Part shown: positions 45,701-57,365 of the stretch, in pieces
How positions within the stretch are numbered: position 1 is the stretch's first letter
Layout: each line of letters begins with the position of its first letter
Assembly (NCBI GenBank): GCA_950295325.1
Contig: OX485805.1
Location: 19,083,501 to 19,147,500, forward strand
Length of the DNA stretch: 64,000 bases
From: Polytrichum commune
Lineage: Eukaryota; Streptophyta; Polytrichopsida; Polytrichales; Polytrichaceae
Reading direction: 5' to 3'
Position numbers and translations under genes: made by a program
The notes under the pieces: model-generated
The model's input: the letters and a program-made list of their open reading frames with translations, nothing else
The model's database searches: none
Told to the model about the DNA's origin: nothing

Positions 45701-47329
45701 TATTATTTGTGTTTGAAAAATAATAGGTTTGGCTACGTGCTGAGTTTAGAAGCAACCAAGGTGGCGAGTTTGTGATTTTTGTGAAGTTTAGAGTGGCTAC
45801 ATTTGTATGAATGAATAGGGGGTATTTGGCAAATCATGGAACCTATGTGTCAATTTGGGTGGCAACTCTAATTGTACATGGAAGAAATCCAACTCTATTT
45901 GTATGCTTTAATAAGGTGAACAACGGCCCATAAAAAATAATAAGCGAATAAGCGACCCCGTTTATATTCATAGTCTAGTTTTGGCCACATACACCACAAA
46001 TGAAGGGGAAGTTGACTAAATATTGAATTTTAACAAGCCCATTGAGATTGGCTACATGAATAAAATTGCACAAGCCCCTTAAAGGCTTACAAGCTCAACT
46101 AGTTTGCAAATGTATGAGTGGATCAACATGCATGTATCATACATTTCAAGCACTTAGCAACATCGTAGGCCACCAACCCTCTAAACCATCAATGTGCACC
46201 CAAATTGAACAAGTTAGCACACATATAAGATGATTAGCGTTGAAACATCATTGCCATAGTATAGGTGAAAACATCACATTCACATGCACCAGATTTTTTC
46301 AAGGCCGACTCAGTTTCTAGTCTTGTAGGATGCACTTGAACGTTGGAAGAAGCTGTAGTTGGCCAAAGATGCCTCCAAAGACCAATTCAAGCCGGCCTTT
46401 CTTGCATTCGAGAAAATGACATATAAGACAATTTTAAGTGCCACGTGATGTTTTTGACAAATACCAAGTTCATACACTTGAAGTACCTAATGCCTTCCTA
46501 CGCCCAAGAAGATGGGACCATGTCACTTTAACAAGAGAATACACTCAAAATGAACATCATTGCTTAAAAAGACAACTCATACAAACTTACATACAAGTAC
46601 AAAGGGTAGGTAGGGATGTTGGCCTTTGCATTGACAAAATTGCATCAAAAGGTCCAATTGTGATTACAAAATCTGATGCTACTAGGAGTATCATAACCTC
46701 CTACTATTCAAACTCAACTCGCAATTTCATACCATCGGAATTCCACTCCTCCCATTCACGAATCAAAAACCTCATCATGACGGAAATTGACAAGATTCAA
46801 TTGCCTCTAGAAATACGTACCCACTAACAAGCCCCAAATGAGAATATCCGCAAGCCACCTTCAAGCAACACTGATGCGCTCCACTCATAAACTTGGAATT
46901 GGGTACCCAATTTCTTTCTAACTCCACTACAATCAAAAGGTGATGCCATTAATCCGCATTACAAGAGCAAAGAGGCTATAAAGGTACAAACTAAGAGAGC
47001 AAGAGGGTGGCGACTAGTGGGGTGGAGAATGGAGGAGAAAGTGGTGGCACCACTCACCCCACTCAACTAAACCTTAAGCAACGTGAGCCCTTGGATGGGA
47101 GGATGGGCTCCATCCATTGCTCACAACAGAGCTCAATGACGACTCCCAATAACGAAGCTTAATGGTGGGTCCCGATTATTAGGCGGCTCCACTCCAACCA
47201 TGCAAACCTAGTTGGCGTCAACTCTTACCCACAAATAGTGGAGGTGACACCTGACAAGGCAAAAATCACTCCACCATAGCAAAGTGGCTACTGGTAGCCC
47301 GAAAAAAAGAGGGTTGGTGCAATTGCAAT
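45701..47329. other. Unassigned; 129-codon frame at 46438-46827
   Basis: The longest motif-free plus frame of the window lies at 46438-46827 (starts MPRDVFDKYQVH, ends LPLEIRTH). It is rich in polar residues and has no domain that I recognise. Its codon pattern gives no strong support, and it could be chance. No other feature is seen in this stretch. Confidence 0.35.
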
Positions 47330-47575
47330 ACACTCTAAACTCCGTAGTATCACACATGTGGAACCAAAGTGCACATGATATTACGGAGTTTTGTAGTGTT
47401 AACATGGATGTGTGATACTATAGAATTAGTGTAGCATGTGACATTATGGAATAACACAATGGAGATGTGAGGACTATTTGATTCGTTCTCCTGTCACCTA
47501 CGCTAGTGTGGTCCACTCCACTTGGCCTTCCCGGGCAATGTGGCGGACGCATGCACCAACATTCAACAAGTGGCA

Positions 47576-47606
<31 letters not shown>

Positions 47607-47690
47607 ATGACACTCCACATGTTGACACATGATGACGGCCAGAGATATATTTTCAATACTTCCCAACAACCAATGATTGCACATGGCATC
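47330..47690 (+). mobile_element. RepD copy 3 with GAA microsatellite
   Basis: The left end ACACTCTAAACTCCGTAGTA matches RepD ends. Inner blocks are 'accaaagtgcacatgatatt', 'gtgttaacatggatgtgtga', 'ggtccactccacttggcctt'. A (GAA)n run at 47577-47606 corresponds to the TTC run in copy 1. The right end has been lost or is diverged. Confidence 0.6.
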
Positions 47691-47754
47691 CACCCAACAT
47701 GGTTGCTATGTTACGGTTTGGACATATAAACCCCACTGCTTAAGATCAGTTTTG

Positions 47755-47960
47755 GACACACCTATAATCAACACTTTGAACACTCGTCATTGATTCGTAT
47801 AGTGTCCAAAAACTACACGCTAAAATGCGTTGGAATCCCCTTTCCGTTCCCCAAAAAGACTTAACATTCACTAAAGTAATATCCCCCCCCCCCCCGCGCC
47901 CCTAGAGAATCAATGTGCTCCGATGCTTCAAACGAGGACGGTGTTAGGTGCCATTTCAAT
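47755..47960 (+). repeat. RepJ copy 2 with poly-C
   Basis: Matches 45480-45700 as described there. A C13 run at about 47883-47895 lies at the place of the other copy's trinucleotide run. Confidence 0.6.
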
Positions 47961-48314
47961 ACATGCTCCCTGACAATCAATGATTGCACATGGCATCGCC
48001 TTATACGGCGGCCACCCCATGTTGTGGCTGCTATAGAAGTTATGTTGAAATGCTAAATGGATGGATTGTTTGATGAGTTCGGAAGCTATCTTACTTGGAA
48101 GGGGTGTGGGTTGGTGTGTGTGTGTGTGTGAGAGTAATAAGAGTGTTGGGGGACTCCAGCTCCAAGGTCATAATAAATAGCCCACCTTATTTAAGTCCAT
48201 GTGGGAATCAAATACTTGGCCAAAGGACGGGAACGCAAAAAGCATATGTAAGCTATCTTACAACCCGTCCGCGTGTGGCTCCGGTACATTCTTCACATGA
48301 CCACACACACTCAT

Positions 48315-48815
48315 GGCCACTTCACACATGAGCCAAGAGCCGTGACCATGAAGTTGTGAGAGCCCAAAAGAAAGTGTCCAAAGGCTGTCCCAACGCATCT
48401 CCCAAATCATGTGAGTGTGGTCACGGGCCCTCAAGTGTAGCGTGGAGTCACATGTGACTGGGCCCTCAACTAAATGCTATTTCAATGATTTTTTTTATTC
48501 ATGCGGGTTTTCACACATGATCAAGTAAAATAAATCAACGGTTGTGAGTGTTCGGAGTGCCATGGTCTCTTGGTTTTCGTGTTCGGCCTACCTTCAAGAG
48601 GTGGTTTTGGAAAATAGTCCAAGTGACCACGAGACATGATCCATTTGATGCCATGCAGAAATCCATGTGGACTTCACATCCATCTTGCATTCACATACTC
48701 CGTTGGTCCTTCAAGCGTAGTGTGGAGCAAACTTGGAGCGGCTCCGCCTTTTCCACCAATGAGAGTGCTTGAAGTGTAATGGTCTCGGGCCCTCAGTCTC
48801 ATGTGTGAAGTGGCC
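48315..48815. mobile_element. RepE copy 1, intact ends
   Basis: The left end GGCCACTTCACACATGAGCC and the reverse complement of the right end GGCCACTTCACACATGAGAC form terminal inverted repeats of about 35 bp with mismatches. Total 501 bp, no long frame. It aligns in reverse with the RepE copy at 50636-51620 once MITE-2 is removed. No clear target duplication, so the superfamily is open. Confidence 0.7.
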
Positions 48816-48839
48816 CTCAATGAACGGGGCCGAGAACAA

Positions 48840-49140
48840 ACCACTACACTAAATATGATATTTAATGTTAGATACACTAAATACGAACACTACACTAAAT
48901 ATCACTAACCCTATGAAAGTAAGTAACATTAAATGTAAACTCAAACACTAAATATCATCTATGGTAATATGTGAAAGTTACATGCACGAATTTAGTGTTT
49001 AGTAGGAAAGAGGTGGCAACAAGGAAGGCGGCGGCGGCGCATTTATGTCTAACACTAATTATCAAAGAATTGAAAATTAGTGTTGAGCAGAGTAGGGTGG
49101 TAAAACACTAAATCTAATCAAACACTAAATATCATAGTTT
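48840..49140 (-). repeat. RepG motif cluster, longest
   Basis: At least seven 'cactaaat' words with 'atgatatttaatgttaga', 'aaaattagtgttgagcagag' and 'aaacactaaatatcatagtt' in both orientations, around a GGC repeat at 49027-49038. The inverted arrangement suggests an old inverted-repeat element. Confidence 0.55.
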
Positions 49141-49325
49141 GTGTAGTTACAGATGAACTGGTTGGGTTTCATGAAGATTTACTGATCATTTTTAGAGTAG
49201 TTTAGAGAATATGCCTCAAATCATTGAAGCAAACCGAAAACATGTCAACGTATAACTGGTTCAACTTGGAAACACTTAGGATCTCAACCGGTTATGTCCA
49301 AAAATCTCCCCAAACAATGCACACA
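49141..49325 (-). repeat. RepB copy 6, reverse orientation
   Basis: 'gtagttacagatgaactggt', 'tttagagaatatgcctcaaa', 'aacatgtcaacgtataactg' and 'gatctcaaccggttatgtcc'. The stretch with 'gaagttcaagac' is deleted in this copy. Confidence 0.65.
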
Positions 49326-50635
49326 TTCACTCTTCGGCTTGGCTTTTGATGACAAAGAAGCTCATCGCACTCTTCTAAATCCGCCTTAAACTACCATCAA
49401 GCCAAGAGACGAGCTAAGGACCCAATCTTATGTGCCCTTTATTGAAGGCAATGATCGACCTCCATGAATGAGTCTCAACCGTTGAATTGGATTGACGAGG
49501 ATTATCACATGTGGTTTTGCAATTGTGAATCGTGAAAATTGGCATTTCAAGTTTCAGATTTGGAGTTGAGATTCAAATGGTTTGAAAAGATCAAAGCGAT
49601 TGATTTCTTACTGCCAACTTTTTCAATGTTTTGGTTGTCATAAATGAGCCCAAACCTTGGGGGATCGCTTGTTTGCTAGGGTGAGATGAAATCAGAGGAA
49701 GTCAAAAATTGGGCAAAGGCTGCATGATTGTACATGTGACCTACTACAATCAATATGTATATGGAATTGTACTTCCATACCTTTGTCCTGTGGGCACTGG
49801 ATTGGGGGTGGATCGAACAGACACTTAATTCACGTCGGTCTCCTCCGGAGACCGAAGTTTTTCTTCTTCTTTTTCTTCTTCTGTATATGGAATTGAAATC
49901 AATTGTGACTTACGGGATTTTCTCAGTGGCTCGTGGATTGGGTTGTCCAAGTAGAGCGTTGCCCATTCCTTCCCCATTGTAATGAATAAGAGTAGGGTGC
50001 GTGACCAAGTAGTCACCTATACCAATAAACCTCAAAACTGGTCACGTACTTAGTTCACTAGGTGGGTGTTATTTGATGGAGTTGAAATTTTGTGAGGAGG
50101 TTCATGTGTTTTAAGAACATCCACCATTGAGATTTTGAAAATTCCAATATTTCATTGCACATCCACTACGTTGAAGTTTTGGCCTCATTTGTGGCATAGT
50201 TTAGGGTTAGGACATTACAAGCATCAAAATAAAACATCACATTGAGGTGAATCATTGTAGACGTAGCATTAGTTTTAGCTTTTGCATCAATATTGAGACA
50301 ATGAAGAGACTCCCTATAACTTGTTTCAAAATTTTGATGCGGAACTTTTCATTTCTTCTCACCCCACCAAAGGACATCCACAACAATACCCCCTCCACAT
50401 CACTCACCACGAATAGGCTAAAATGTACCAAATTACCACACATGGGTGGCCCAAAAAGCCATTAAATTTTCTACAATGTAATGTGCACTCATCCATAGAG
50501 ATGGGCTTTTCTCAAAGTGAGTGGATCTCTAGAATAAGATTCACGAACTTTGACACTTAAATTGCCCGGTTTCACCCACCAAGTTATGAAACTCATACTT
50601 CCAGCCATTGAATTAAAGACCATGCGATTCATCAG
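49326..50635. other. Unassigned sequence
   Basis: Patch 49500-49600 is shared with 14950-15030. A TTC run lies near 49859-49880. Frames at 49755-49982 and 50247-50465 have no motif. No gene. Confidence 0.4.
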
Positions 50636-51620
50636 GGCCACTTCACACACGAGACTGAGAGCCACGGGTAGATCACTCTAAGGCATTTTTGTGCACCACG
50701 TGCGGCTGGGGGTTTTTTTTGTTTTGGGGCTATTTACCTTCAAGGGCTGAATTAAAGCCTCCCTATAATTACTTAAATTTCAAAAATGGCCCATTTGTTT
50801 GCACCCTTCCATTACTTATATTGTCCAAGTCACTGCAAATTTTTGTACTATATATTCCTTTTAAGTAATTTTGGATAGACGGAAATCCCAATTATCATCC
50901 ATCCCCATGAGTCCTAAACCCATTTACATACCATACTAAACATACCTTCTAGGATCCTTATCTTCAGCCCCTATATTAATTTTACAAAAAAATAATGGCC
51001 CACATTTTATGCCCATCTAACTTACTTATAATGGGATTGTCTACATTTAATGGCCCCTTCATTATTTGGAATTCCTTTATAATTTTTATTTCAAATGATT
51101 TTAATCCTCTCTATATTATGCCGCACGTCGTTTTTAAAATGCACTAAGTGATCTACCCGTGCTGAGAGCCCGTGTTAATTGCACTTCAAGCACTCTCATT
51201 GGTGGAAAAGGCGGAGCCGGTCCAAGTTCGCTACTTCACAGTACGCTTGAGGGACCAATGGAGTATGTGAACGCAAGATGGATGTGAAGTCTACTTGGAT
51301 TCCTACATGGCATCTAAGAGATCATTTTTAATGGTCACTTGGATTATTTTCAAAAACCGTTTGGAGGTAGGCCTAATACAAAACCAAGAGACCATGGCCC
51401 ATGATGTTCTATTTTATCATGTGTGAGGACCCGCATGAATAGACATTCATTAAAATAGCATTTGGTTGAGGGCTCGGTCACATATGACTTCACACTACAC
51501 TTGACAGTTTGTGACCCACATTACATGATTATGGAGGTGTCTTGGGGCATCCTTTGGACACTTTCTTTTGGGCTCTCACAACTTCATGGTTACCGCTCTT
51601 GGCTCGTGTGTGAAGTGGCC
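50636..51620. mobile_element. RepE copy 2, carrying MITE-2
   Basis: The ends are GGCCACTTCACACACGAGAC on the left and the reverse complement of GGCCACTTCACACACGAGCC on the right. MITE-2 copy 2 with its duplication sits 19 bp inside the left end. Without it, the copy is about 478 bp and collinear in reverse with 48315-48815 ('accaagagaccatggc', 'gatggatgtgaagtctactt', 'ggaaaaggcggagccg'). Confidence 0.7.
50663..51161. mobile_element. MITE-2 copy 2, hAT-like (8-bp duplication)
   Basis: Flanked by the perfect 8-bp repeat CTGAGAGC at 50655-50662 and 51162-51169. Same orientation and arms as copy 1 (43150-43668). It differs by a 24-bp or so deletion near 50865 and by scattered substitutions. It interrupts the RepE terminal repeat, so it arrived after RepE. 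Confidence 0.92.
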
Positions 51621-52749
51621 CTCAGTCTCCACAATGCCAACTCCAAATAAAGGGTCTAGAATTCATGTAGTCTAACACATCTTTGATTCGGTTTGAAACC
51701 CCATACTTCTAGAAGTTAATTGACCATATAGACTACCCAAACTTTGTTCACTATTACAAGGTTAGATGGGGCCGTCTTGTCCTATTTGTCATTGGAGCAT
51801 GATAGGGGACAACATGAATGGTAAATAAACTATTATCGTTATTAAATTATTTTAAAAAACCATTTTCATCCCCATCTCATCATTTGTGACAACTTGGTAA
51901 CAATGATACTAGGATGGTGTTTATGTAATGTGCACATAGTCCAATATCATTGTAACCTGTATTTTCTTGGTGTTTGTTTTGACTACAAGCCTTGCCACAT
52001 ACAACTCAAATATAGGTGTCCAAATAAGAAGAGTGATAACAAACTGCTCCCATACATTATTGCTTGGCTAGAGCTTTGTTCTATCTGCACAAATTTGAAT
52101 TCATTCGGGAAGGTGAATCGGAAAAACGTTTGTGCGGCGTGTCAAATTCTAGTGGCCAAAACACAAAAGAGAATTTGTAGGGGGGGAAGTCCTTCCTAGG
52201 AAAAACTACAAATGGATCCATGGACAATTGTTTACATCCACTCCATCGATTGCGCCAAAAAATAAGAGGGACAATGGTGGAGATAAAATCCACCTTCCAA
52301 TACACAACTACACCTTTTACATTAATGCAAAAAAAGAAGAGAAAAAGATTGTAGTTGTGGTTGTATGAAATACAACCACAACCCCTTTCAATAGTTGTGT
52401 TTAAGTGGCCCTTGTATCCACTCTTCTCAATATGTTGCTTTCCATATGTGTAGAATCTCAAAATCAACATTCTGTTGCTTTGGCGAGAAGAAATTGTTGC
52501 ATACAAGTGTACCTCTCATCCATCCATGTCAACAACCTACTACTCTCAAAAGATGATAATCCTTCCAGGTTTAGTAGTTAACACAGTAAGAAGGGGCTAT
52601 GTGATGACTAAAGAGAAAGAGAATCTTATCTTGGACTTCTTAGATTTTTTTTGCATCTCAACATTGTTTATGAAACTTGTGATGCATGATTTGTAACCCG
52701 GATGAGACAATTTTGGACATGATCCAATGGCCATAATTACTTGTAGAGT
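51621..52749. other. Unassigned; RepA fragment at 51900-52060
   Basis: 'cacatacaactcaaatatag' followed by 'gtgtccaaataag' at 51995-52028 is reverse RepA. A minus frame of 141 codons (52081-52506) lacks motifs. 'ttgtagttgtggttgtatga' and 'tacaaccacaacccctt' at 52350-52385 form a local hairpin. No gene is supported. Confidence 0.4.
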
Positions 52750-53105
52750 TCAAAGTGACCACAAATAGGACCACATAAGGTAGATGGCACTAATACTCAG
52801 CGCCCCACCTAGAACCAACACCCTAGAATCTTGCCCTAAAAACATACATTGATTTTGAGAATGTCCACCACCTTTACATCATCATCATCATCATCATCAT
52901 CTACCTTAAAAGTATTCATGTGTCATTTGGTCATTTTTCTTAGTCACACCCCTAAATCTTATTGGTGTGCGATTAGGCGAGGATCAACACATGCTCAAAA
53001 GAGATCAGACTACCTCTTCAATGTTTATTAACGACTCCACACTCAATAGTGAGCACAACGAAGAGGACCTATGAATACATTTTGTTAAGCAATCAACAAA
53101 CTCGC
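52750..53105 (+). repeat. RepA copy, forward, partial
   Basis: 'aaggtagatggcacta', 'acattgattttgagaatgtc', an ATC trinucleotide run at 52876-52901, 'cacatgctcaaaagagatca' and 'gaggacctatgaa' follow RepA order with deletions. Confidence 0.5.
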
Positions 53106-53750
53106 ACTTCTGAAAACCATAACTAAACCACGAGAAGTCCCATTTTGCAATGCGATTTTTGTTGGTGCTTCATCATAAAGACATTATTACGATACCAATG
53201 TTGTTGTGTAGGTTTCAACTGGTAGTAGAAGTTGGAGAGGAGCAGCATGAACACAAACCGAATAATACCCACGTACCTTAGGACTGGGGCGAACCGACCT
53301 GTACACTAATTCCTTGGAGACAAGGGTTTAGGCATCCAACAACTGGTTAATCAACATCGTAAGTCATGCCAACTTTGGAAGTGGTTTGTTTGGGTCGACT
53401 TTCAAGAACCACTCCGAAGACCACCTCCAACGGAAGTGTGCACTTTTTGGCTTGGAATCGATGAATGTAATTGAGAGTACTTACAAACTTGTGTGCTCTC
53501 TCAGCTGCTGCAGGCTAAGTTATTTATTAGTCCACCAACACCTGAATAGATTCCACGCTCAACAGCATGCGCCAAAACCTAAGAAGCTAAGGTTGGGAAT
53601 ATGCGCAACCCTAGATTTCAAACAATTAAAGCGTCGGCTAATTTATACAAGGAATAAATAACTCATAGTCACGACAAAGAACAAGGTTAAGAGCCACCCC
53701 GATGCACTTACGGTGGATGGGTCTCAACGGCTTACCTTTTTTGACTACTA
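53106..53750. other. Unassigned sequence
   Basis: A plus frame at 53386-53661 (91 codons) has no motif. The last 100 bp belong to the RepA host of the MITE-3 pair. No gene. Confidence 0.35.
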
Positions 53751-54171
53751 AGGTAGAAATACCATAACCCGTGAAAATAAGGTGATTTGCATTGAAGATA
53801 TGGTATGACAATCATGAGATAATTTTCCAAGATAGATGAGAAGGATTCATGAAGAATGCAAGTTGTTTTATATTTTTCTGTCTTGTACAAAAAATGTTAC
53901 AAATTTTCAAAGTGAAAAGTTGTCAAACCTCCTACTCGTTCACTAGATTCTTCCTACACCAAACACGGTAATCCGCATTTCCATACAGAACATCGCCTAA
54001 ATCAGTTACCTCATGAGTACATTAACACTTGACTCCCATTGGCTACACTAAGTGTGCACGCATTGAAGTTGCCGCCGAGCCATGATCCGTTTTAGAAATG
54101 ACACTTCACCATTATGACGGCGATCTAGTGCACGGCTAGAGGGTGGTTAACCGCTTATGGTATTTCTACCT
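53751..54171 (+). mobile_element. MITE-3 copy 1, TA duplication
   Basis: The terminal inverted repeats are AGGTAGAAATACCATAA on both sides, flanked by TA at 53749-53750 and 54172-54173. TA duplications are typical of the Tc1/mariner superfamily (Stowaway-type MITEs). It has 421 bp and no frame. Copy 2 follows after a 39-bp spacer in the same orientation. Confidence 0.85.
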
Positions 54172-54174
54172 TAG

Positions 54175-54945
54175 CCCACTTCTCCGACTAGGATACGAAA
54201 CACGTGATTAAGGTAGAAATATCATAACCCGTGAAAATAAGGTGATTCGCACCAAAGATCCGGTTTGACAATTGTGAGATAAATTTCCAAGATAGATGAG
54301 AAGGATTCATGAAGAATGCAAGTTGTTTCATATTTTTTTGCCCTATACAAAAAAATGTTACAATTTTTTAAAAGTTGAAAGTTGTCAAACCTCCTACTCG
54401 TTCACTAGATTCTCCCTACACCGAACACGGTAATCCGCTTTTCCATACATAATATCGCCTAAATCGGTTACCTCGTGACTACATTAACACTTGACTCCCA
54501 TTGGCTACATTAAGTGTACACGCATTGAAGTTTGCCGCCGAGCCATGATCTGTTTAAGAAATGGCACTTCACTGTTATGAAGGCGGTCTAGTGCTCGGCT
54601 AGAGGGTGGTTAACCGCTTATGGTATTTCTACCTTAGTAAAAGATGCTTAGCAAATCCACATCGAGGCCATAGCTACTTTCCTCGTTCTTTTTGGAGCTC
54701 ATGTGAATATCTTATTCATGATCAAAGTGAAGAGTCTTGTGCTCATAAAATGGTGTTATCTGCACCTCCGGTTATGTTGATTATTGAGTTTGGAATAGAT
54801 GTCGTATCTTGAGCACGTCGTCCAATCTTGTTTTAAACACATGTCTTTTTGGTATCTATTCTTGGAACTAGACCAGTCCACATCATAGGTATCCTTATAA
54901 GAAATATAACCGAATGGGAGTCATCCACCTTAAGGTATGTGGTCC
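54175..54945 (-). repeat. RepA copy, reverse, host of MITE-3 copy 2
   Basis: 'cttctccgactaggatacga', 'aaacacgtgatta', then MITE-3, then 'gcttagcaaatccacatc', 'ggagctcatgtgaatatctt', 'aacacatgtctttttggtat'. Collinear with the uninterrupted reverse copy at 21860-22230. Confidence 0.65.
54211..54634 (+). mobile_element. MITE-3 copy 2, TA duplication
   Basis: Flanked by TA at 54209-54210 and 54635-54636. About 93 percent identical by eye to copy 1, including the ends and the 'cctcctactcgttcactaga' block. The substitutions between copies show they are not a very recent tandem duplication. Confidence 0.85.
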
Positions 54946-55159
54946 TAGCGAGGGAGCTTCCAACTCCATTGACAATTTTGACCGTTGGATTGAAGAGGAA
55001 CTTGTCCTATTTGCTTAACATTTGCAGATCAATCAAGTATCAATTCAAGTTCTAAATGCATGAGTTCTAGGATGTAAAATGTGAAGATGTTCTTTCTCTT
55101 TAAGTTGTTAGATAGGGCTTCTCAATTGTGTTGACCATCGAGCTTAATAGCGTCTTCCA
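54946..55159. other. Short unassigned spacer
   Basis: Nothing recognised. Confidence 0.3.
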
Positions 55160-55310
55160 TAAAGCATCTCAACGAGGGACAAAACTATGGGTCTAATCCT
55201 TCTTTGAGAAATCGTTATGCTAAATGTTCGTTAGCTCATCATGCACTAGAGCCTATTTTGAAAGTTGGGTGAAACTTTTGGGACCTCCTCTTTCCACCTC
55301 AACCATGCAT
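55160..55310 (+). repeat. RepK copy 2
   Basis: Matches 780-930 as described there. Confidence 0.6.
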
Positions 55311-55935
55311 GGCATGGTTGAGGGGGCATTTTTTTAAGACTCATTGTGCAAGGTTACTAGCTATATTTCAAAGGAGCCGTTGGGAGAAAGGTGTTGGTGG
55401 GCCTGACCTTCATCACATGTGTAGTGCTTTGTTTGATAATTTTTGTTTGGGTGCTGGATGGGTTGTGTTGATGTGTGGATTCGCAAGCCTTTCCACGATG
55501 CAGTGGGCAGGGTCGAAAGACCAAGGTGTAATTCCCATTTGGAATCATTCTTTTGCACATTGAATCTTCGATGCAGCCAAACTCTAATGCACCTTGGGTT
55601 GTATTTGCCACATTTACATCAACAACTTAGGAAGTAGGGGTCATATTTCAATTCTACATTGGCAAAACATAACCACATAACTCTCCCCAAACAAATTTTA
55701 TATCGCCACATACTCAGACCTTCTACAACATGTCACCATCCTGGACTGATGTGGACCCTCTAAAAGTGCCCAAGTAGATAGCCAACGCATGGGCCACGAG
55801 CCAACGAAGACACCCATTCTTCTTCTTCTTCTACTTCTTCTTCTTTAACAATCTCGTTGCCATGGGATGCCTTGGGACTCGGGAGGACGAAGAAGAAATC
55901 CTCAGCCCAAGATGGGGATGAGATTGTAGGAAGTG
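55311..55935. other. Unassigned sequence
   Basis: Overlapping frames on both strands at 55309-55637 show no motif. A TTC run lies near 55819-55845. No gene. Confidence 0.35.
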
Positions 55936-55942
55936 TAAGTTA

Positions 55943-56315
55943 GGGCCGGTTTACACTACGGTGGAGAAGTCCACCGGTCATGAAAAAGGGCGTTTCTCAA
56001 TTGTGATTGGTCGAAAATGCAACTCTTGACCGGTGGGTGTTTACACTAGGTGAAGAAAACAATGGTGGTGAACTTTTCTCATGGATGATAAAATGACATG
56101 GCCGCCTACATGGCGGCACTTTTTGGAGTTGGGCTTCTCCGGCCTCAAGAGGCCGGACAAGAAACTCCTCCTCCGGAGAAGCCCAACTCAATAAAAATAT
56201 TTTATTGTGCTTTAATTCTTCTCCGGCACATCCACCATTTGCCTCATATAACCATGTCTTGGCCAAGCATTCTTGACCGACCGGAGGCCTTCTCCACCGT
56301 AGTGTAAACCGGCCC
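55943..56315. mobile_element. MITE-4, nested palindromes, 7-bp duplication
   Basis: The terminal inverted repeats start GGGCCGGTTTACACTACGGT and are perfect over 28 bp. The flanks are TAAGTTA at 55936-55942 and 56316-56322. In the middle a second perfect palindrome pairs GAGTTGGGCTTCTCCGG with its complement, and inside that CCGGCCTC pairs with GAGGCCGG. The 7-bp duplication does not match the usual hAT (8) or Mutator (9) size. One base could be lost, so the superfamily is open. No frame. Confidence 0.85.
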
Positions 56316-56722
56316 TAAGTTAATATGAATGAATCCATCACTCTCCCAATCTCTTCCATGGAATCGGAGGACAGTCAGGCGGCTGATGGGGATTAATAAG
56401 ACTGTCCTTAAGTTAAGTCACATCTCCATCTCTCCATCTCTCCATCTCTCTCTCTCTCTCCCTCTCCCTCAAAATTCATCAACGATTTCTGACAATGGCT
56501 CAGCGATGCAATCTCCGGACTCCATCGCGATTTTAATGCCAGGCATTCAGTAATAACTTCGGATGAGTTAAGTTAGTGCTGAATGAAAGAGAAGAGAAGA
56601 GAGTGGCAGCTCATGAACATAATTATGATGTCCACTACACTAACGTAGTTATTATGCGGACCGTGTGTTTCGTATTCTCCAACTTCTACCGATAGTTGAA
56701 GGAAGGGAGTAAGGCACAGTGA
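56316..56722. other. Unassigned; CT-rich patch 56423-56470
   Basis: Imperfect CATCTCT and CT repeats. No gene. Confidence 0.4.
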
Positions 56723-56751
56723 TTTTTTTTTTTTTTGGGGGGGGGGGGGGG
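56723..56751. repeat. T14 followed by G15
   Basis: A homopolymer pair at the edge of RepB copy 7, similar to the T17G7 pair at 4425-4447. Confidence 0.9.
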
Positions 56752-56960
56752 TTTGGGCATAATCGGTTGAGATCCAAGTGTTTGCAAGTCCAACCGGTTA
56801 CATGTTGACATCCTCCGGGTTTCCTTGATTAAATCGGGGTATATTCTATAAATTCCTCTAAAACGATCGGTAATTTTCCTGCAGTCTTGAACTTCAACCG
56901 GTTATTTTTCAAACTCAATCCGTTCAATTTTAACCAACTGCCGGTTCTCGCTGATCATTG
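56752..56960 (+). repeat. RepB copy 7
   Basis: 'gggcataatcggttgagatc', 'caagtccaaccggttacatg', 'ggggtatattctataaattc', 'gtcttgaacttcaaccggtt'. This is the copy closest to the consensus in its left half. Confidence 0.7.
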
Positions 56961-57365
56961 GTGAGGAAAACCCATTTCCGATACCCGCCCCAATCATAAT
57001 ACAGGGTTCTCTAAAGCCGAGAGACGTTTCACAATTGTAGCCGTCATTTTGTAGTTTGGAATGTTGGAAGTAGATGGTGTCTAGGTGAGGGGCTGATCAC
57101 ACCCGCCGCTCATGGCATCCTCCGGCTGTAATAGTGTGGAAAAGTGGTGGGTCAACGCCTATTTGTCAACCAGGGCATGAGACAGAAGTCCTAGTTGTTG
57201 ACATGTGTAGTGTGATGAGAAAAAGTAAGCTACGAGGGCACGGATTTGGGTTCCCTGAAAAGGGTGATTAACTATGCTCAAGTTTTTAGTCTCTCAGTTG
57301 TTGGAAGTAGGTCGACCTATGTTGTGAATATGGGTTGAGAGAGAATCTCGCCTGTAAATATACTG
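56961..57365. other. Unassigned sequence
   Basis: 'caatcataatacaggg' near 56990 echoes the right flank of RepB copy 4. Nothing else is recognised. Confidence 0.35.

Noticed and set aside
48315-48815. 9-bp target duplication around RepE (Mutator class)
   Set aside because: The flanks of the three clear copies do not agree at 9, 8 or 3 bp, so no class was assigned.
52081-52506. 141-codon minus frame as a gene
   Set aside because: It has no domain and includes low-complexity Phe-rich and Asn/Tyr-rich stretches from simple sequence and a local hairpin.
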